A stretch of 64,000 bases of DNA from Bog-473 sp963788585 (GTDB lineage Bacteria > Actinomycetota > Acidimicrobiia > Acidimicrobiales > RAAP-2), in assembly GCA_963788585.1 (NCBI GenBank), contig CAWBHA010000003.1:1364001-1428000 (forward strand), read 5' to 3'. Below the pieces are notes generated by a model. It was not told the DNA's origin, searched no databases, and saw only the letters and a program-made list of their open reading frames with translations. Positions 25,469-35,002 of the stretch are shown here, one piece after another. The translations under genes were made by a program, and so were the position numbers. Numbering within the stretch: the first letter of the stretch is position 1; each line of letters starts with the position of its first letter.

Positions 25469-28367
25469 GACGGCGAAACGCGACCAGGCCGACGTCGACA
25501 CGGGCCTCACCTTCACGCTCGACGGCCGCGAGGTCACGGCGACGAAGGGCGAGTTGATCATCGCCGCGGCCGAGCGCGCCGGCACCTACATCCCGCGCTT
25601 CTGCTACCACCCGCGCATGGACCCCGTCGGCATGTGCCGCATGTGCCTCGTCGACGTCGAGGGCCCGCGCGGCGCCACGCTGACGCCGGCCTGCTTCGTC
25701 GCCGTCACCGACGGCATGGTGGTCGACACCACCAACGAGCGGGTGAAGAAGGCCCAGGACGGCGTGCTCGAGTTCCTCCTGGCCAATCACCCCCTCGACT
25801 GCCCGGTGTGCGACAAGGGCGGTGAGTGCCCGCTCCAGGACCAGACGCTGGCCTACGGGCCGGGCGAGAGCCGCTTCATTGAGGAGAAGCGCCACTTCGA
25901 GAAGCCCATCGCCATCTCGGACCTGGTGCTGCTCGACCGCGAGCGCTGCATCCAGTGTGCACGCTGCACGCGATTCGCCGACGAAGTGGCCGGCGAGGCA
26001 CAGATCGATTTCGCCGGACGCGGTGAGGCCGTCGAGGTGGCGACCTTCCCCACCGAGCCGTTCGAGTCGTACTTCAGCGGCAACACCGTGCAGATCTGCC
26101 CGGTCGGCGCGCTCACCGCGACGCCCTACCGCTTCACGGCCCGCCCCTGGGACCTCGATCAGGTCGAGTCCACCTGCACCGCCTGCTCGGTCGGGTGTCG
26201 GGTGGCGGTGCAGTCCTCGCAGAACCGCCTGACCCGCCTCCTCGGCATCGACTCGGAGCCGGTCAACCACGGCTGGCTCTGCGACAAGGGCCGCTTCGCC
26301 TACGAGTCGGTCAACGGTGACGAGGTGGACGCCGCGCCGCTGCCGACCGAGTTGGCGGACGAGGCGGTCGACGTTGCGCCGGCCACCGCGTCGCAGGTCG
26401 TCAGCCTCGGGGTGAACCGGGGCCAGTTCCTGGGCGAGGTGCGCGAGACGGGTCGCTTCGAGCACGGGCGCCTCGTCGAGCCGCGCCTGCGCAAGGCCGG
26501 CGAGCTCGTCCCGGTGAGCTGGGGCGAGGCCCTGACCGCTGCGGCCGACGGGATCCGTGGCGCGACGAAGGCCGGCGGTCCGGGAGCGGTGGCGGTCATC
26601 GGGGGCGCCCGCCTGACCAACGAGTCGGCGTACGCCTGGGCCAAGCTGGCCAAGGGGATCATCGGGACGGACTCGGTCGACGCCCAGCTCGGCGACGGCC
26701 TGCCCGCCGAGCTCGTGCTCGGGCTGCCCCGCGCCACGATCGACCGGGCCTGCGCGGCCCCGGTCGTCGTCACCCTGGCCGGCGACCTGCGCGAGGAGCT
26801 GCCGGTCCTCTTCCTCCGCCTGCGCGCCGGCGTCAAGGCCGGCACCACCGAGCTGGTGGAGATCGCTCCCGCCCCGACCGCACTCAGCCCGCTGGCCGCG
26901 GCGACGTTGCGCATCCGTCCCGGCGACGCACCGTCCATGGCCCGGGCGCTCACGGGCGACGGCGAGTCCGCCCGGGCGCTCACGACACACCACGAGGGCG
27001 CCGCGGTGGCGCCGGGCGCGCTCGAGGACGCCCGCCGCGTGCTGGCCGACCACCCCGGGGGCGAAGGCGTGGTGGTCGTGGCCGGGCGTCCCTCGTACGC
27101 CGAGTCGGGCGAGGTGGCGGCCGAGGCGCTGCGCATCCTCGCGGCGGCGCTGCCCAAGGCGACGTTCCTCCCCGCGCTCCGGCGCGGCAACGTGTTCGGC
27201 GCGCTCGACATGGGGCTGGCTCCGGGCATCCTGCCCGGCCGGGTCAGCCTCGATGCGGGACGGGATCGCTTCACCAGGGCCTGGGGATCGGTGCCCGCCG
27301 CGATCGGCCTCGGCTCCGCCGAGATCCTGGCCTCCATGGCCGGCGAGGGCGGCGAGGGCGGCGGCACGAGCGAGGGGGCGCGAGCCAGAGCGCCGCGCAT
27401 CCGCGCCCTGATCCTCCTCGGCGCCGACCCGTTGAGCGACTTCCCCGACCACGCCGTGGCCGAGCAGGCGCTGTCCGCCGGCCACTTCGTCGTCGCGGTG
27501 ACGGGTCACCCGTCGCAGTCGGTCGACGCGCACGCCGACGTCGTGCTGCCCTGCGCCGTGGCGCACGAGCGGGCGGGGACGACGACGAACATGGAGGGCC
27601 GGGTGAGCCGCCTCGGACCCAAGCTCACGGCGCCCGGCTTCGCCTGGCCCGACTGGATGATCGCCGCCGAGCTCGCCGCCTCCCTCGGCGCCGACCTCGG
27701 GGTGCGCAACCTCAGCGAACTGGCCGACGAGCTCGAGGGCACGGCGCAGGCCTACGCCGGGCTGACCCAGGAGGTCCTGAACTCGGACGCCGCGCACGAC
27801 GGCATCGTCGTGCCGCTCGGCCCCGAGGACCACCACCCCGACGTGTCGCCCATCGACCCCATCGCGCTCCCGGGCGTCGAGTCGGTCGAGCGCCAGGGCG
27901 CCCCGCCGCGTGTCGGCACCGGCGGCATGACCCCCGCGCTGGCGCGTGCCGCCGCTCTGGGGAGCCCGCCGCCCCTGTTGGCGGGGACCGGTACCGGCGG
28001 CACCGAGCCCCGCCCGGTCCCCAAGGCCGACAACTACACGCTGCGCCTGGTGGCCGGACGCCGGCTCTACGACGCCGGCAGCTCCGTCACCGGTTCGCCG
28101 TCGCTCACCCCGCTCGTGCCCGCGCTCGTGGCGCGGGCCAACCCCTACGACCTCGATCGCCTGGGCGCGTCAACCGGCGACCGCGTGAAGGTCCGGTCGG
28201 CGCGGGGGGAGCTGATCCTGCCGGCCGAGTCCGACGAGGGCGTGCCCAGGGGCGTCGTCGCCATCGATTTCAACGTGCCCGGTGGCGAGAGTGCTCCCGG
28301 CAACGCGGTGGCGACGCTCATCGATCACCGTCAGCTGGTGACCGACGTGCGGCTGGAGTCGGTGTGA
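25461..28367 (+). CDS. nuoG: NADH-quinone oxidoreductase subunit G
   Basis: A 968-residue iron-sulfur subunit, longer than most. Residues ~15-95 are a plant-type 2Fe-2S ferredoxin domain (FCYHPRMDPVGMCRMCLV); then the His/Cys cluster region (ANHPLDCPVCDKGGECPLQD), a pair of 4Fe-4S motifs (CIQCARCTRFADE and QICPVGALT), and a molybdopterin-oxidoreductase-like domain beginning with CTACSVGC. The C-terminal ~250 residues include Gly/Pro-rich linkers and an aspartate-decarboxylase-fold end. TTG 25461 overlaps nuoF and is supported by a strong Shine-Dalgarno. Confidence 0.94.
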   Translation: MTETAKRDQADVDTGLTFTLDGREVTATKGELIIAAAERAGTYIPRFCYHPRMDPVGMCRMCLVDVEGPRGATLTPACFVAVTDGMVVDTTNERVKKAQDGVLEFLLANHPLDCPVCDKGGECPLQDQTLAYGPGESRFIEEKRHFEKPIAISDLVLLDRERCIQCARCTRFADEVAGEAQIDFAGRGEAVEVATFPTEPFESYFSGNTVQICPVGALTATPYRFTARPWDLDQVESTCTACSVGCRVAVQSSQNRLTRLLGIDSEPVNHGWLCDKGRFAYESVNGDEVDAAPLPTELADEAVDVAPATASQVVSLGVNRGQFLGEVRETGRFEHGRLVEPRLRKAGELVPVSWGEALTAAADGIRGATKAGGPGAVAVIGGARLTNESAYAWAKLAKGIIGTDSVDAQLGDGLPAELVLGLPRATIDRACAAPVVVTLAGDLREELPVLFLRLRAGVKAGTTELVEIAPAPTALSPLAAATLRIRPGDAPSMARALTGDGESARALTTHHEGAAVAPGALEDARRVLADHPGGEGVVVVAGRPSYAESGEVAAEALRILAAALPKATFLPALRRGNVFGALDMGLAPGILPGRVSLDAGRDRFTRAWGSVPAAIGLGSAEILASMAGEGGEGGGTSEGARARAPRIRALILLGADPLSDFPDHAVAEQALSAGHFVVAVTGHPSQSVDAHADVVLPCAVAHERAGTTTNMEGRVSRLGPKLTAPGFAWPDWMIAAELAASLGADLGVRNLSELADELEGTAQAYAGLTQEVLNSDAAHDGIVVPLGPEDHHPDVSPIDPIALPGVESVERQGAPPRVGTGGMTPALARAAALGSPPPLLAGTGTGGTEPRPVPKADNYTLRLVAGRRLYDAGSSVTGSPSLTPLVPALVARANPYDLDRLGASTGDRVKVRSARGELILPAESDEGVPRGVVAIDFNVPGGESAPGNAVATLIDHRQLVTDVRLESV

Positions 28368-28415
28368 TCGGCGACGCTGTTCGCCGCCGCGGCGCAGGCC
28401 ACGCAGTCGACGAAC

Positions 28416-29690
28416 GTGGTCCCGACCGTGCTCACGCACAGCGCCAACAGCGGCAACGGCGACCCGCTCTTCTTCATGGGCCTCAACTGGCAGGTGTGGT
28501 TGATCGTGCTGATCAAGTGCCTGGCCGCCTTCGTGGCGCTGCTGGTGGCGACGGCGCTGATGATCTGGTTCGAGCGCAAGGTGATCTCGGACATGCAGAG
28601 CCGGGTCGGGCCGAACCGGGCCGGGCCGTGGGGCCTGCTGCAGACCCTCGCCGACGGGACCAAGCTGATCTTCAAGGAGGACCTGCTGCCCGACCGGGCC
28701 GACGTGTTCGTCTTCAAGCTGGCGCCGTATCTCTCGGTCATCCCCGCCATCCTCATCTTCACCGTGGTCCCCGTCGGGGGCGTGATCACCATCGGCAGCC
28801 ACACCTTCGAGCTCCAGGTGGCCGACCCGCCCGTGGGCATCCTGCTCGTGCTGGCCATGTCCGGGATCGCGGTGTACGGCGTCATGCTGGCGGGCTGGTC
28901 GTCGGGCTCGAAGTACCCCCTGCTCGGCTCGGTGCGCGCCTCGGCGCAGGTGATCTCCTACGAGGCGGCGCTCGGCATGACCACGGTCATGGTGGTGCTG
29001 GTGACAGGTTCGCTGTCGACGCGGGCCATCGTGGCGTCGCAGTCCGACGGGTTCTGGAACTGGAACCTCATCCGCCTCGGCTTCCTGCCCTTCATTTTCT
29101 TCATGATCGCCATCACGGCCGAGCTGACCCGCCCACCGTTCGACCTGACCGAAGCGGACACGGAGCTGGTCGGCGGCTTCCACACCGAGTACTCCTCCAT
29201 CCGCTTCGGGCTCTTCTACCTGGCCGAGTTCATGAACACCATCACGATGTCGGCCGTCGTGGTCACGCTCTTCTTCGGCGGGCCCAACGGCTACATCTTC
29301 CACATCCCGGGCGCCACCATCTACATGCCGATCATCTACTTCTTGTTGAAGACGGCGGCCTTCTGCTTCATCTATGTCTGGTTCCGCGCCGCCTTGCCGC
29401 GCCTGCGCTACGACCAGCTGATGGACCTCGGGTGGAAGCGCCTCATTCCGCTCACGCTGGGCTGGCTGTTGCTCGTGGCCGCCATCATCGCCTGGGGCTG
29501 GGCCGGCCTGATCCTGGTGCCGGTGGTCGTGTTGGCCTCGGTCCTGCTGTTCCGGGCCAACCAGCTCGGCGCCGTCCGCAGCGAGGAGGACGTCGTGCTC
29601 CCCGCCATCGGCCGCCGCGTGACCCTGCCGCCGCGCCCGCCCCGGCCCCGGCTGGTGCCGGTCGAGCCGAACCCGGGAGGTGAGGCCTAG
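28416..29690 (+). CDS. nuoH: NADH-quinone oxidoreductase subunit H
   Basis: An eight-helix membrane subunit forming the quinone entry site with B and D, 424 residues. SRVGPNRAGPWGLLQ and TRPPFDLTEADTELVGGFHTEY are diagnostic. The C-terminal tail is Pro/Arg-rich. GTG 28416 is the first ordinary start in the frame, but it leaves a 48-nt gap after nuoG, unlike the overlaps elsewhere in the operon. A GTG at 28364 overlaps the nuoG stop as GTGA in another frame and would give an N-terminus leading into LFAAAAQATQ after a one-base shift, so the true start may be upstream. Confidence 0.93.
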   Translation: MVPTVLTHSANSGNGDPLFFMGLNWQVWLIVLIKCLAAFVALLVATALMIWFERKVISDMQSRVGPNRAGPWGLLQTLADGTKLIFKEDLLPDRADVFVFKLAPYLSVIPAILIFTVVPVGGVITIGSHTFELQVADPPVGILLVLAMSGIAVYGVMLAGWSSGSKYPLLGSVRASAQVISYEAALGMTTVMVVLVTGSLSTRAIVASQSDGFWNWNLIRLGFLPFIFFMIAITAELTRPPFDLTEADTELVGGFHTEYSSIRFGLFYLAEFMNTITMSAVVVTLFFGGPNGYIFHIPGATIYMPIIYFLLKTAAFCFIYVWFRAALPRLRYDQLMDLGWKRLIPLTLGWLLLVAAIIAWGWAGLILVPVVVLASVLLFRANQLGAVRSEEDVVLPAIGRRVTLPPRPPRPRLVPVEPNPGGEA

Positions 29691-30595
29691 TGGGCGTGGG
29701 CGACGAGGTGAAGGAACGGCTCTCGTTCCTCGGCGGGTTCAAGCTGACCTTCCAGCATCTGACCCGGCCCCGGGTCACCACGATGTACCCGGACGAGAAG
29801 AAGCCCAAGCAGCCGCGCCACCACGGGCGCCACGTCCTCAACCGCTACGAGGACGGCATGGAGAAGTGCATCGGCTGCGAGCTCTGCGCGGGCGTGTGTC
29901 CCGCCGACTGCATCTACGTGCGCGGGCTGGACAACCCGCCCGACCATCCCGTGTCCCCGGGCGAGCGCTACGGCTACGTCTACGAGATCAACTACCTCCG
30001 CTGCATCCACTGCGACATGTGCGTGGAGGCCTGTCCCACCGAGGCCATCACCGAGTCGAAGCTGTTCGAGTTCTCCTTCACCAACCGTTCCGACGCCATC
30101 TACACGAAGGAAGAGCTGGTGGTGAACGACGACGGCACGCCGAAGAAGCTCCCGTGGGAGGACTGGCGCGAGGGCGACGACCTGATGACTTCGGGCTGGA
30201 TGCGGGCCACGTCGCCGTCGGGCAACGCGGCGTACGAGGGCGACGTCCAGTGGGAGGGCGAATTGGGCTACGGCGTGCGCGTGCCCGAGGCCGGGCAGTC
30301 GGGCCGGCGCAACGACGAGGCGACCGGCACCAAGCCGCTGCGCGTGGTGCTCGAGGCGCACCTGCTCGACGAGGACATCCCGCTGGCGCACCGCGGCATG
30401 CAGGGACGCGTCTGGCGGGCGAGGAAGGGCGCCGAGCTGCACCGCAAGAAGTTCGAGTACACCCGCGAGCGCATGAAGGAGCTGCGGGCCACCCGCAAGG
30501 CGGCCAAGGCCGGCGCGAAGGCAGGCAAGGCAGAGGCGGAAGCGGACGAGGCCGCGGCCAAGGCACACGAGGTCGACCCCGAGAGGAGCGTCTGA
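29690..30595 (+). CDS. nuoI: NADH-quinone oxidoreductase subunit I
   Basis: A 301-residue ferredoxin-type subunit with two 4Fe-4S motifs, CIGCELCAGVCP and CIHCDMCVEACP (clusters N6a and N6b), linking NuoG to NuoB. It is nearly twice as long as E. coli NuoI: beyond residue ~150 comes an acidic region and a final Lys/Ala-rich helix (KAAKAGAKAGKAEAE). GTG 29690 shares its first base with the nuoH stop (TAGTG) and has a GGGAGGTGAGG Shine-Dalgarno. Confidence 0.95.
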   Translation: MGVGDEVKERLSFLGGFKLTFQHLTRPRVTTMYPDEKKPKQPRHHGRHVLNRYEDGMEKCIGCELCAGVCPADCIYVRGLDNPPDHPVSPGERYGYVYEINYLRCIHCDMCVEACPTEAITESKLFEFSFTNRSDAIYTKEELVVNDDGTPKKLPWEDWREGDDLMTSGWMRATSPSGNAAYEGDVQWEGELGYGVRVPEAGQSGRRNDEATGTKPLRVVLEAHLLDEDIPLAHRGMQGRVWRARKGAELHRKKFEYTRERMKELRATRKAAKAGAKAGKAEAEADEAAAKAHEVDPERSV

Positions 30596-30598
30596 CCC

Positions 30599-31225
30599 AT
30601 GGCTCACGCCGCACTGCTGCTCGCCGCGTCGCGCCCCACCTGGCCCGACGTGCTCGTCTTCGCCGCCGCCGCGGCCGTCATCCTCGTCGGCGCCGTGGGC
30701 GTCGTGACCTCGCGCAACCCGGTGCACGCCGCCCTCAGCCTCGTCATGACGCTCTTCGGCGTGGCCGTGCTCTTCATCGAGCAGCAGGCCGATTTCCTCG
30801 CCGCCGTGCAGATCATCGTCTACGCCGGTGCGATCGTCGTGCTCTTCCTGTTCGTGATCATGTTCCTCGGCGTCGACCGCGCCGAGGACGTGAAGGTCGA
30901 GCCCTTGGTGGGCCAGCGTCCGCTGGCGATCATCTTCTCGCTCATCACCCTGGCCGGCGTGCTGGCCATGGCCGCCACCGCCCACTGGGTCACCGGCGCC
31001 CAGCAGGTCGTCGGGCCGATCGAGGGGCATGTGGCCGGGCCGAACTCGCCGGCGGGCGAGCCGGCCCAACTGGGCAAGCAGCTCTTCACCACCTATCTCT
31101 TTGCCTTCGAGGCGACGGCGGCCCTGCTCGTGATCGCGGTCGTCGGCGCCGTCGTGTTGGCTCGTCGTCCGCCGACCGTCGATGCCGACCCGGAGGACAC
31201 GACCGGGGGCGAGCTCCCGGCATGA
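30599..31225 (+). CDS. nuoJ: NADH-quinone oxidoreductase subunit J
   Basis: A 208-residue membrane subunit with five predicted helices. SRNPVHAALSLVMTLFGVAVLF and VQIIVYAGAIVVLFLFVIM are the conserved helices, the latter containing the pi-bulge region important for coupling. ATG 30599 starts 3 nt after nuoI. Its stop overlaps the nuoK ATG (ATGA). Confidence 0.93.
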   Translation: MAHAALLLAASRPTWPDVLVFAAAAAVILVGAVGVVTSRNPVHAALSLVMTLFGVAVLFIEQQADFLAAVQIIVYAGAIVVLFLFVIMFLGVDRAEDVKVEPLVGQRPLAIIFSLITLAGVLAMAATAHWVTGAQQVVGPIEGHVAGPNSPAGEPAQLGKQLFTTYLFAFEATAALLVIAVVGAVVLARRPPTVDADPEDTTGGELPA

Positions 31226-31527
31226 GCCTTTCGGGTGCCTGGTACCTCGGCCTGGCCGCCATCGTCTTCACCATCGGTGCGATCGGGCTGTTGGTGCGGC
31301 GCAACGTCCTGATCATGTTCATGTGCATCGAGCTCATGCTCAACGCGGCCAACCTCACCTTCGTCACCTTCGCCCGCATGCTCCACGACATCGGCGGTCA
31401 GGCCGTCGTCTTCTTCGTGCTCGTGGTGGCGGCGGCCGAGGTCGTCGTCGGCCTCGGCATCGTGGTGACCAACTTCCGCCGCCGCGCCACCACCGTGGCG
31501 GACGACCTGGACTCACTGAAGGGCTGA
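31222..31527 (+). CDS. nuoK: NADH-quinone oxidoreductase subunit K
   Basis: A 101-residue, three-helix antiporter-like subunit. The two buried glutamates needed for proton transfer are visible in MCIELMLNAANL and VVAAAEVVVGLGIVV. ATG 31222 overlaps nuoJ by four bases. Confidence 0.95.
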   Translation: MSLSGAWYLGLAAIVFTIGAIGLLVRRNVLIMFMCIELMLNAANLTFVTFARMLHDIGGQAVVFFVLVVAAAEVVVGLGIVVTNFRRRATTVADDLDSLKG

Positions 31528-31530
31528 CCC

Positions 31531-33447
31531 GTGGTCCACGTCGCGTACCTCATGCTGCTGTTCCCCCTGGCCGGGTTCCTGTTTCTCCTGGTGTTCGGGC
31601 GCCGCATCGGTGATCCGGTGGCCGGGGTCATCGGGACCGTCGCCGTCGGTGGCGCCTTCGTCGTCGCCTGCATCGTGCTCGCCGGGCTGCTCGGCCTGCC
31701 CGACAGCCATCGCGTCGTCGTCGACAACTACTTCACCTGGTTCAGCGCGGGCGGATTGTCGGTCCCCGTCGGCACCCTGGTCGACCCGCTGTCGATCACG
31801 ATGTGCATGTTCGTCACCTTCGTCAGCACCTTCATCCACCTGTACTCCATCGGCTACATGAAGGACGATCGCGACTACTCGAAGTTCTTCATCTACCTGA
31901 ACCTCTTCGTCTTCTCCATGCTGCTGCTGGTGTTGGCGGACAACCTGCTCCTCACCTTCGTGGGTTGGGAAGGCGTGGGCGTGTGCTCCTACTGGTTGGT
32001 GGCCTTCTGGTTCCAGCGCGAGTCGGCCGCCTCGGCGGGCAAGAAGGCCTTCATCTACAACCGCATCGGCGACATCGGCTTCCTCCTCGCCATCTTCTTG
32101 ATCTTCGAGCGGACCGGCACCGTCCAGTACGAGAGCGGGCCGGGCGGGGGGATCTTCGGCCAGCTGTCGCACCTCGACGGCGGCGTCGGGCTCGCCGCGG
32201 TGCTGCTCTTGTTCCTCGCCGCCGCCGGCAAATCGGCCCAGATCCCGCTGTTCAACTGGCTGCCCGACGCCATGGAGGGCCCGACCCCCGTCTCGGCCCT
32301 CATTCACGCCGCCACCATGGTCACGGCGGGGGTCTATCTGTTGTGTCGGATGAACCCGCTGCTGCACGTCACGGCGACGGGGTCCGAGATCATCGCGATC
32401 ATCGGCGCGGTGACCGCGTTCGTGGCGGCCACCATCGCCTGCGCGCAGCAGGACATCAAGAAGGTGCTCGCCTTCTCGACCGTCTCGCAGATCGGCTACA
32501 TGATCCTCGCCGTGGGCTCCGGCGCCTACATCGCCGCCGTCTTCCTCATGGTGGCCCACGCCTTCTTCAAGGGCCTGCTCTTCCTGGGCGCCGGCTCGGT
32601 GATCCACGGGCTCGACGACGAGCAGGACCTCAAACGGATGGGTGCGCTGCGCCGCTACATGAAGTGGACCACCGTCACCTTCACGATCGGGTTCCTGGCC
32701 ATCGCGGGGATCCCGCCGCTGTCGGGCTTCTGGGCCAAGGGCGATGTCCTGGACAACACCTTCGCCCACTTCAAGCCGCTGTGGGTCATCGGGGTGGTCA
32801 CCGCCGTGCTCACGGCGTACTACATGAGCCGGCTCGAGATCCTCGCCTTCGGCGGCAAGGAGCGCTTCGACAAGGTCGGCCCGCACGACGAGCCCGCCCT
32901 GCACGCGCCGCACGAGTCGCCCTGGGTGATGCGGATCCCCCTCATCGTCCTCTCCTTCTTCGCGTTCTTCGCCGGCGCGCTCGATCTCCCCTGGGTGCAC
33001 ACCGACAACCTGTCGAGCTTCCTGGCCCCTGTGTTCGCCGGCACGCTGTACAACGACCAGCTGGGCGCGGGGCCGGAGTGGGAGCTGGCGGTCGTCGACA
33101 TCGCTGCCGCGTTCATCGGGGTGATCGTCGCCTGGTGGCTGTGGCGCGGCGACGAGGTCTACCAGCCCCGTTTGGAGCCGGCGTTCTTGCAACGCGTCTG
33201 GTACTGGGACGACTTCTACGACACGATCATCGGTCGGCCCAGCCAGCGGCTGGCGACGTTCTGCGCCTGGGTGGTGGACGCCCGGATCATCGACGGCGCG
33301 GTCAACGGCACGGCGCACCTGGCCAAGGCCACGGGCACCGCGGCGCGCAAGCTGCAGAGCGGCTACGCCCGCAACTACGCGCTGGGCATCGCGATCGGGA
33401 TGGCCCTCATCGTCGCCTTCATGTTGAGCCGGACGTGGTGGAGCTGA
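31531..33447 (+). CDS. nuoL: NADH-quinone oxidoreductase subunit L
   Basis: The distal Mrp-like proton-pumping subunit, 638 residues with ~15-16 helices and a long C-terminal lateral helix. FVGWEGVGVCSYWLV carries the conserved glutamate, AGKSAQIPLFNWLPDAMEGPT the conserved lysine region, and LIHAATMVTAGVYLL the following helix. GTG 31531 starts 3 nt after nuoK. The C-terminal part runs through IIDGAVNGTA and ends in a short membrane segment. Confidence 0.95.
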   Translation: MVHVAYLMLLFPLAGFLFLLVFGRRIGDPVAGVIGTVAVGGAFVVACIVLAGLLGLPDSHRVVVDNYFTWFSAGGLSVPVGTLVDPLSITMCMFVTFVSTFIHLYSIGYMKDDRDYSKFFIYLNLFVFSMLLLVLADNLLLTFVGWEGVGVCSYWLVAFWFQRESAASAGKKAFIYNRIGDIGFLLAIFLIFERTGTVQYESGPGGGIFGQLSHLDGGVGLAAVLLLFLAAAGKSAQIPLFNWLPDAMEGPTPVSALIHAATMVTAGVYLLCRMNPLLHVTATGSEIIAIIGAVTAFVAATIACAQQDIKKVLAFSTVSQIGYMILAVGSGAYIAAVFLMVAHAFFKGLLFLGAGSVIHGLDDEQDLKRMGALRRYMKWTTVTFTIGFLAIAGIPPLSGFWAKGDVLDNTFAHFKPLWVIGVVTAVLTAYYMSRLEILAFGGKERFDKVGPHDEPALHAPHESPWVMRIPLIVLSFFAFFAGALDLPWVHTDNLSSFLAPVFAGTLYNDQLGAGPEWELAVVDIAAAFIGVIVAWWLWRGDEVYQPRLEPAFLQRVWYWDDFYDTIIGRPSQRLATFCAWVVDARIIDGAVNGTAHLAKATGTAARKLQSGYARNYALGIAIGMALIVAFMLSRTWWS

Positions 33448-33454
33448 GGCACTG

Positions 33455-35002
33455 ATGCACCACACCGTCCCCTTCCTGACGCTGCTCGTCCTGCTGCCGG
33501 CCATCGGCGCCGGCGTGTTGGGCCTGCTCGGGTTCGACCGCTCGCTGCACAAGGAGCTCGTCTACGCGCTGGCCCTGATCGCGTCGCTCGTCACCCTCGG
33601 CTTCGCCATCGCCGCGCTCGTCGCCATGAAGGTGCACGACGGCGGGTTCCAGCTGGTCTCGGACCACGAGTACACGGGCAGCACGCTGGGGGTGCACTGG
33701 TACCTCGGTGTCGACGGCATCTCCATCTTCTTGGTGCTGCTGACCGCGCTGCTGATCCCGCTGGCCATCATCCTGGGCCGTCACCGCGCCAACACCCGCG
33801 CCTACTTCGCCTGGATCCTCCTGCTCGAGGCGTCGGTGATGGGGAGCTTCCTCTCGCTCGACCTCCTGGTGTTCTTCTTCATGTTCGAGCTCACGCTCGT
33901 CCCGTCCTACTTCATCATCGCCGGGTGGGGGCACCAGCGACGCGCCTACGCGGCCATCAAGTTCTTCCTCTACACGTTCCTCGGCTCGGCCTTCCTGCTC
34001 GTGGGCATCCTGGCGCTCGCCTTCATCCACCAGTCGCAGTACCACTACCTGACCTTCTCGCTCGGCCCGCTGATGCAGACCCACCTGTCGTCGTCGACCG
34101 AGATCCTCCTGTTCCTGGCGTTCACGGCGGCCTTCGCGGTCAAGGCGCCGCTGTTCCCGCTCCACACCTGGTCGCCTGACGCTTACACCGAGGCCCCCGA
34201 GGAGGGCTCGGTCCTCCTGGCCGGCCTGCTGGCCAAGATCGGCACCTACGGGATCATCCGCTTCGATCTCAACCTGTTCCCCCAGGCCACGCGGACGCTC
34301 GCCCCCCTGCTCCTCACGCTGGCGGTGATCGGGATCGTCTACGGCGCCATCGTCGCCTGCGCGCAACGCGACCTGAAGCGGCTCGTGACCTACTCGTCGC
34401 TGGCCCAGATCGGCTTCATCGCCCTGGGCACGATCGCCATCAGCTCGCAGGGGTTGGCGGGCGGCGTGCTGTTGATGCTGAACCACGGGCTCATCGTGGC
34501 CGCCTTGTTCATCCTGATCGGCTTCATCTACCAACGGCGTGGCAGCTGGCAGACCGGTGAGATGCGCGGCCTGCAGAAGGCGGCACCCGTCTTGGCGGCC
34601 GTCTTCACCGTGGTCATGCTGGCGTCCATCGGGGTGCCCGGCCTCAACGGGTTCGTCAGCGAGTTCCTGGTGCTCTCGGGCACCTTCATCACGCACCGCT
34701 GGTGGGCCGTGGTGGCGGTGCTCGGCGTCATCGTGGCGGCCGTCTACCTGCTGTGGGCCTACCAGCAGGTCTTCCACGGCACCCCGCGCGAGGCCGACGA
34801 GAAGACGCGCGACCTGGCCCTGCTCGAGAAGTGCGTGATGGCCCCGCTGATCATCCTCATCGTGTTCCTCGGCGTCTACCCCAAGCCGGTGCTCGACCGC
34901 ATCAACCCGTCGGTGGACCAACTCGTCTCGCACGTCGAGTCCGCCACGAACCACTACCAGCCGTCGGTGGCGGTCAGGGGCGTGGAAGGGCTGCACAAGT
35001 GA
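33455..35002 (+). CDS. nuoM: NADH-quinone oxidoreductase subunit M
   Basis: A 515-residue antiporter-like proton-pumping subunit with ~14 helices. FMFELTLVPSYFII carries the conserved membrane glutamate, AFAVKAPLFPLHTWSPDAY the conserved lysine/histidine region, and RLVTYSSLAQIGF is typical. ATG 33455 lies 7 nt after the nuoL stop; its own stop overlaps nuoN as GTGA. Confidence 0.95.
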   Translation: MHHTVPFLTLLVLLPAIGAGVLGLLGFDRSLHKELVYALALIASLVTLGFAIAALVAMKVHDGGFQLVSDHEYTGSTLGVHWYLGVDGISIFLVLLTALLIPLAIILGRHRANTRAYFAWILLLEASVMGSFLSLDLLVFFFMFELTLVPSYFIIAGWGHQRRAYAAIKFFLYTFLGSAFLLVGILALAFIHQSQYHYLTFSLGPLMQTHLSSSTEILLFLAFTAAFAVKAPLFPLHTWSPDAYTEAPEEGSVLLAGLLAKIGTYGIIRFDLNLFPQATRTLAPLLLTLAVIGIVYGAIVACAQRDLKRLVTYSSLAQIGFIALGTIAISSQGLAGGVLLMLNHGLIVAALFILIGFIYQRRGSWQTGEMRGLQKAAPVLAAVFTVVMLASIGVPGLNGFVSEFLVLSGTFITHRWWAVVAVLGVIVAAVYLLWAYQQVFHGTPREADEKTRDLALLEKCVMAPLIILIVFLGVYPKPVLDRINPSVDQLVSHVESATNHYQPSVAVRGVEGLHK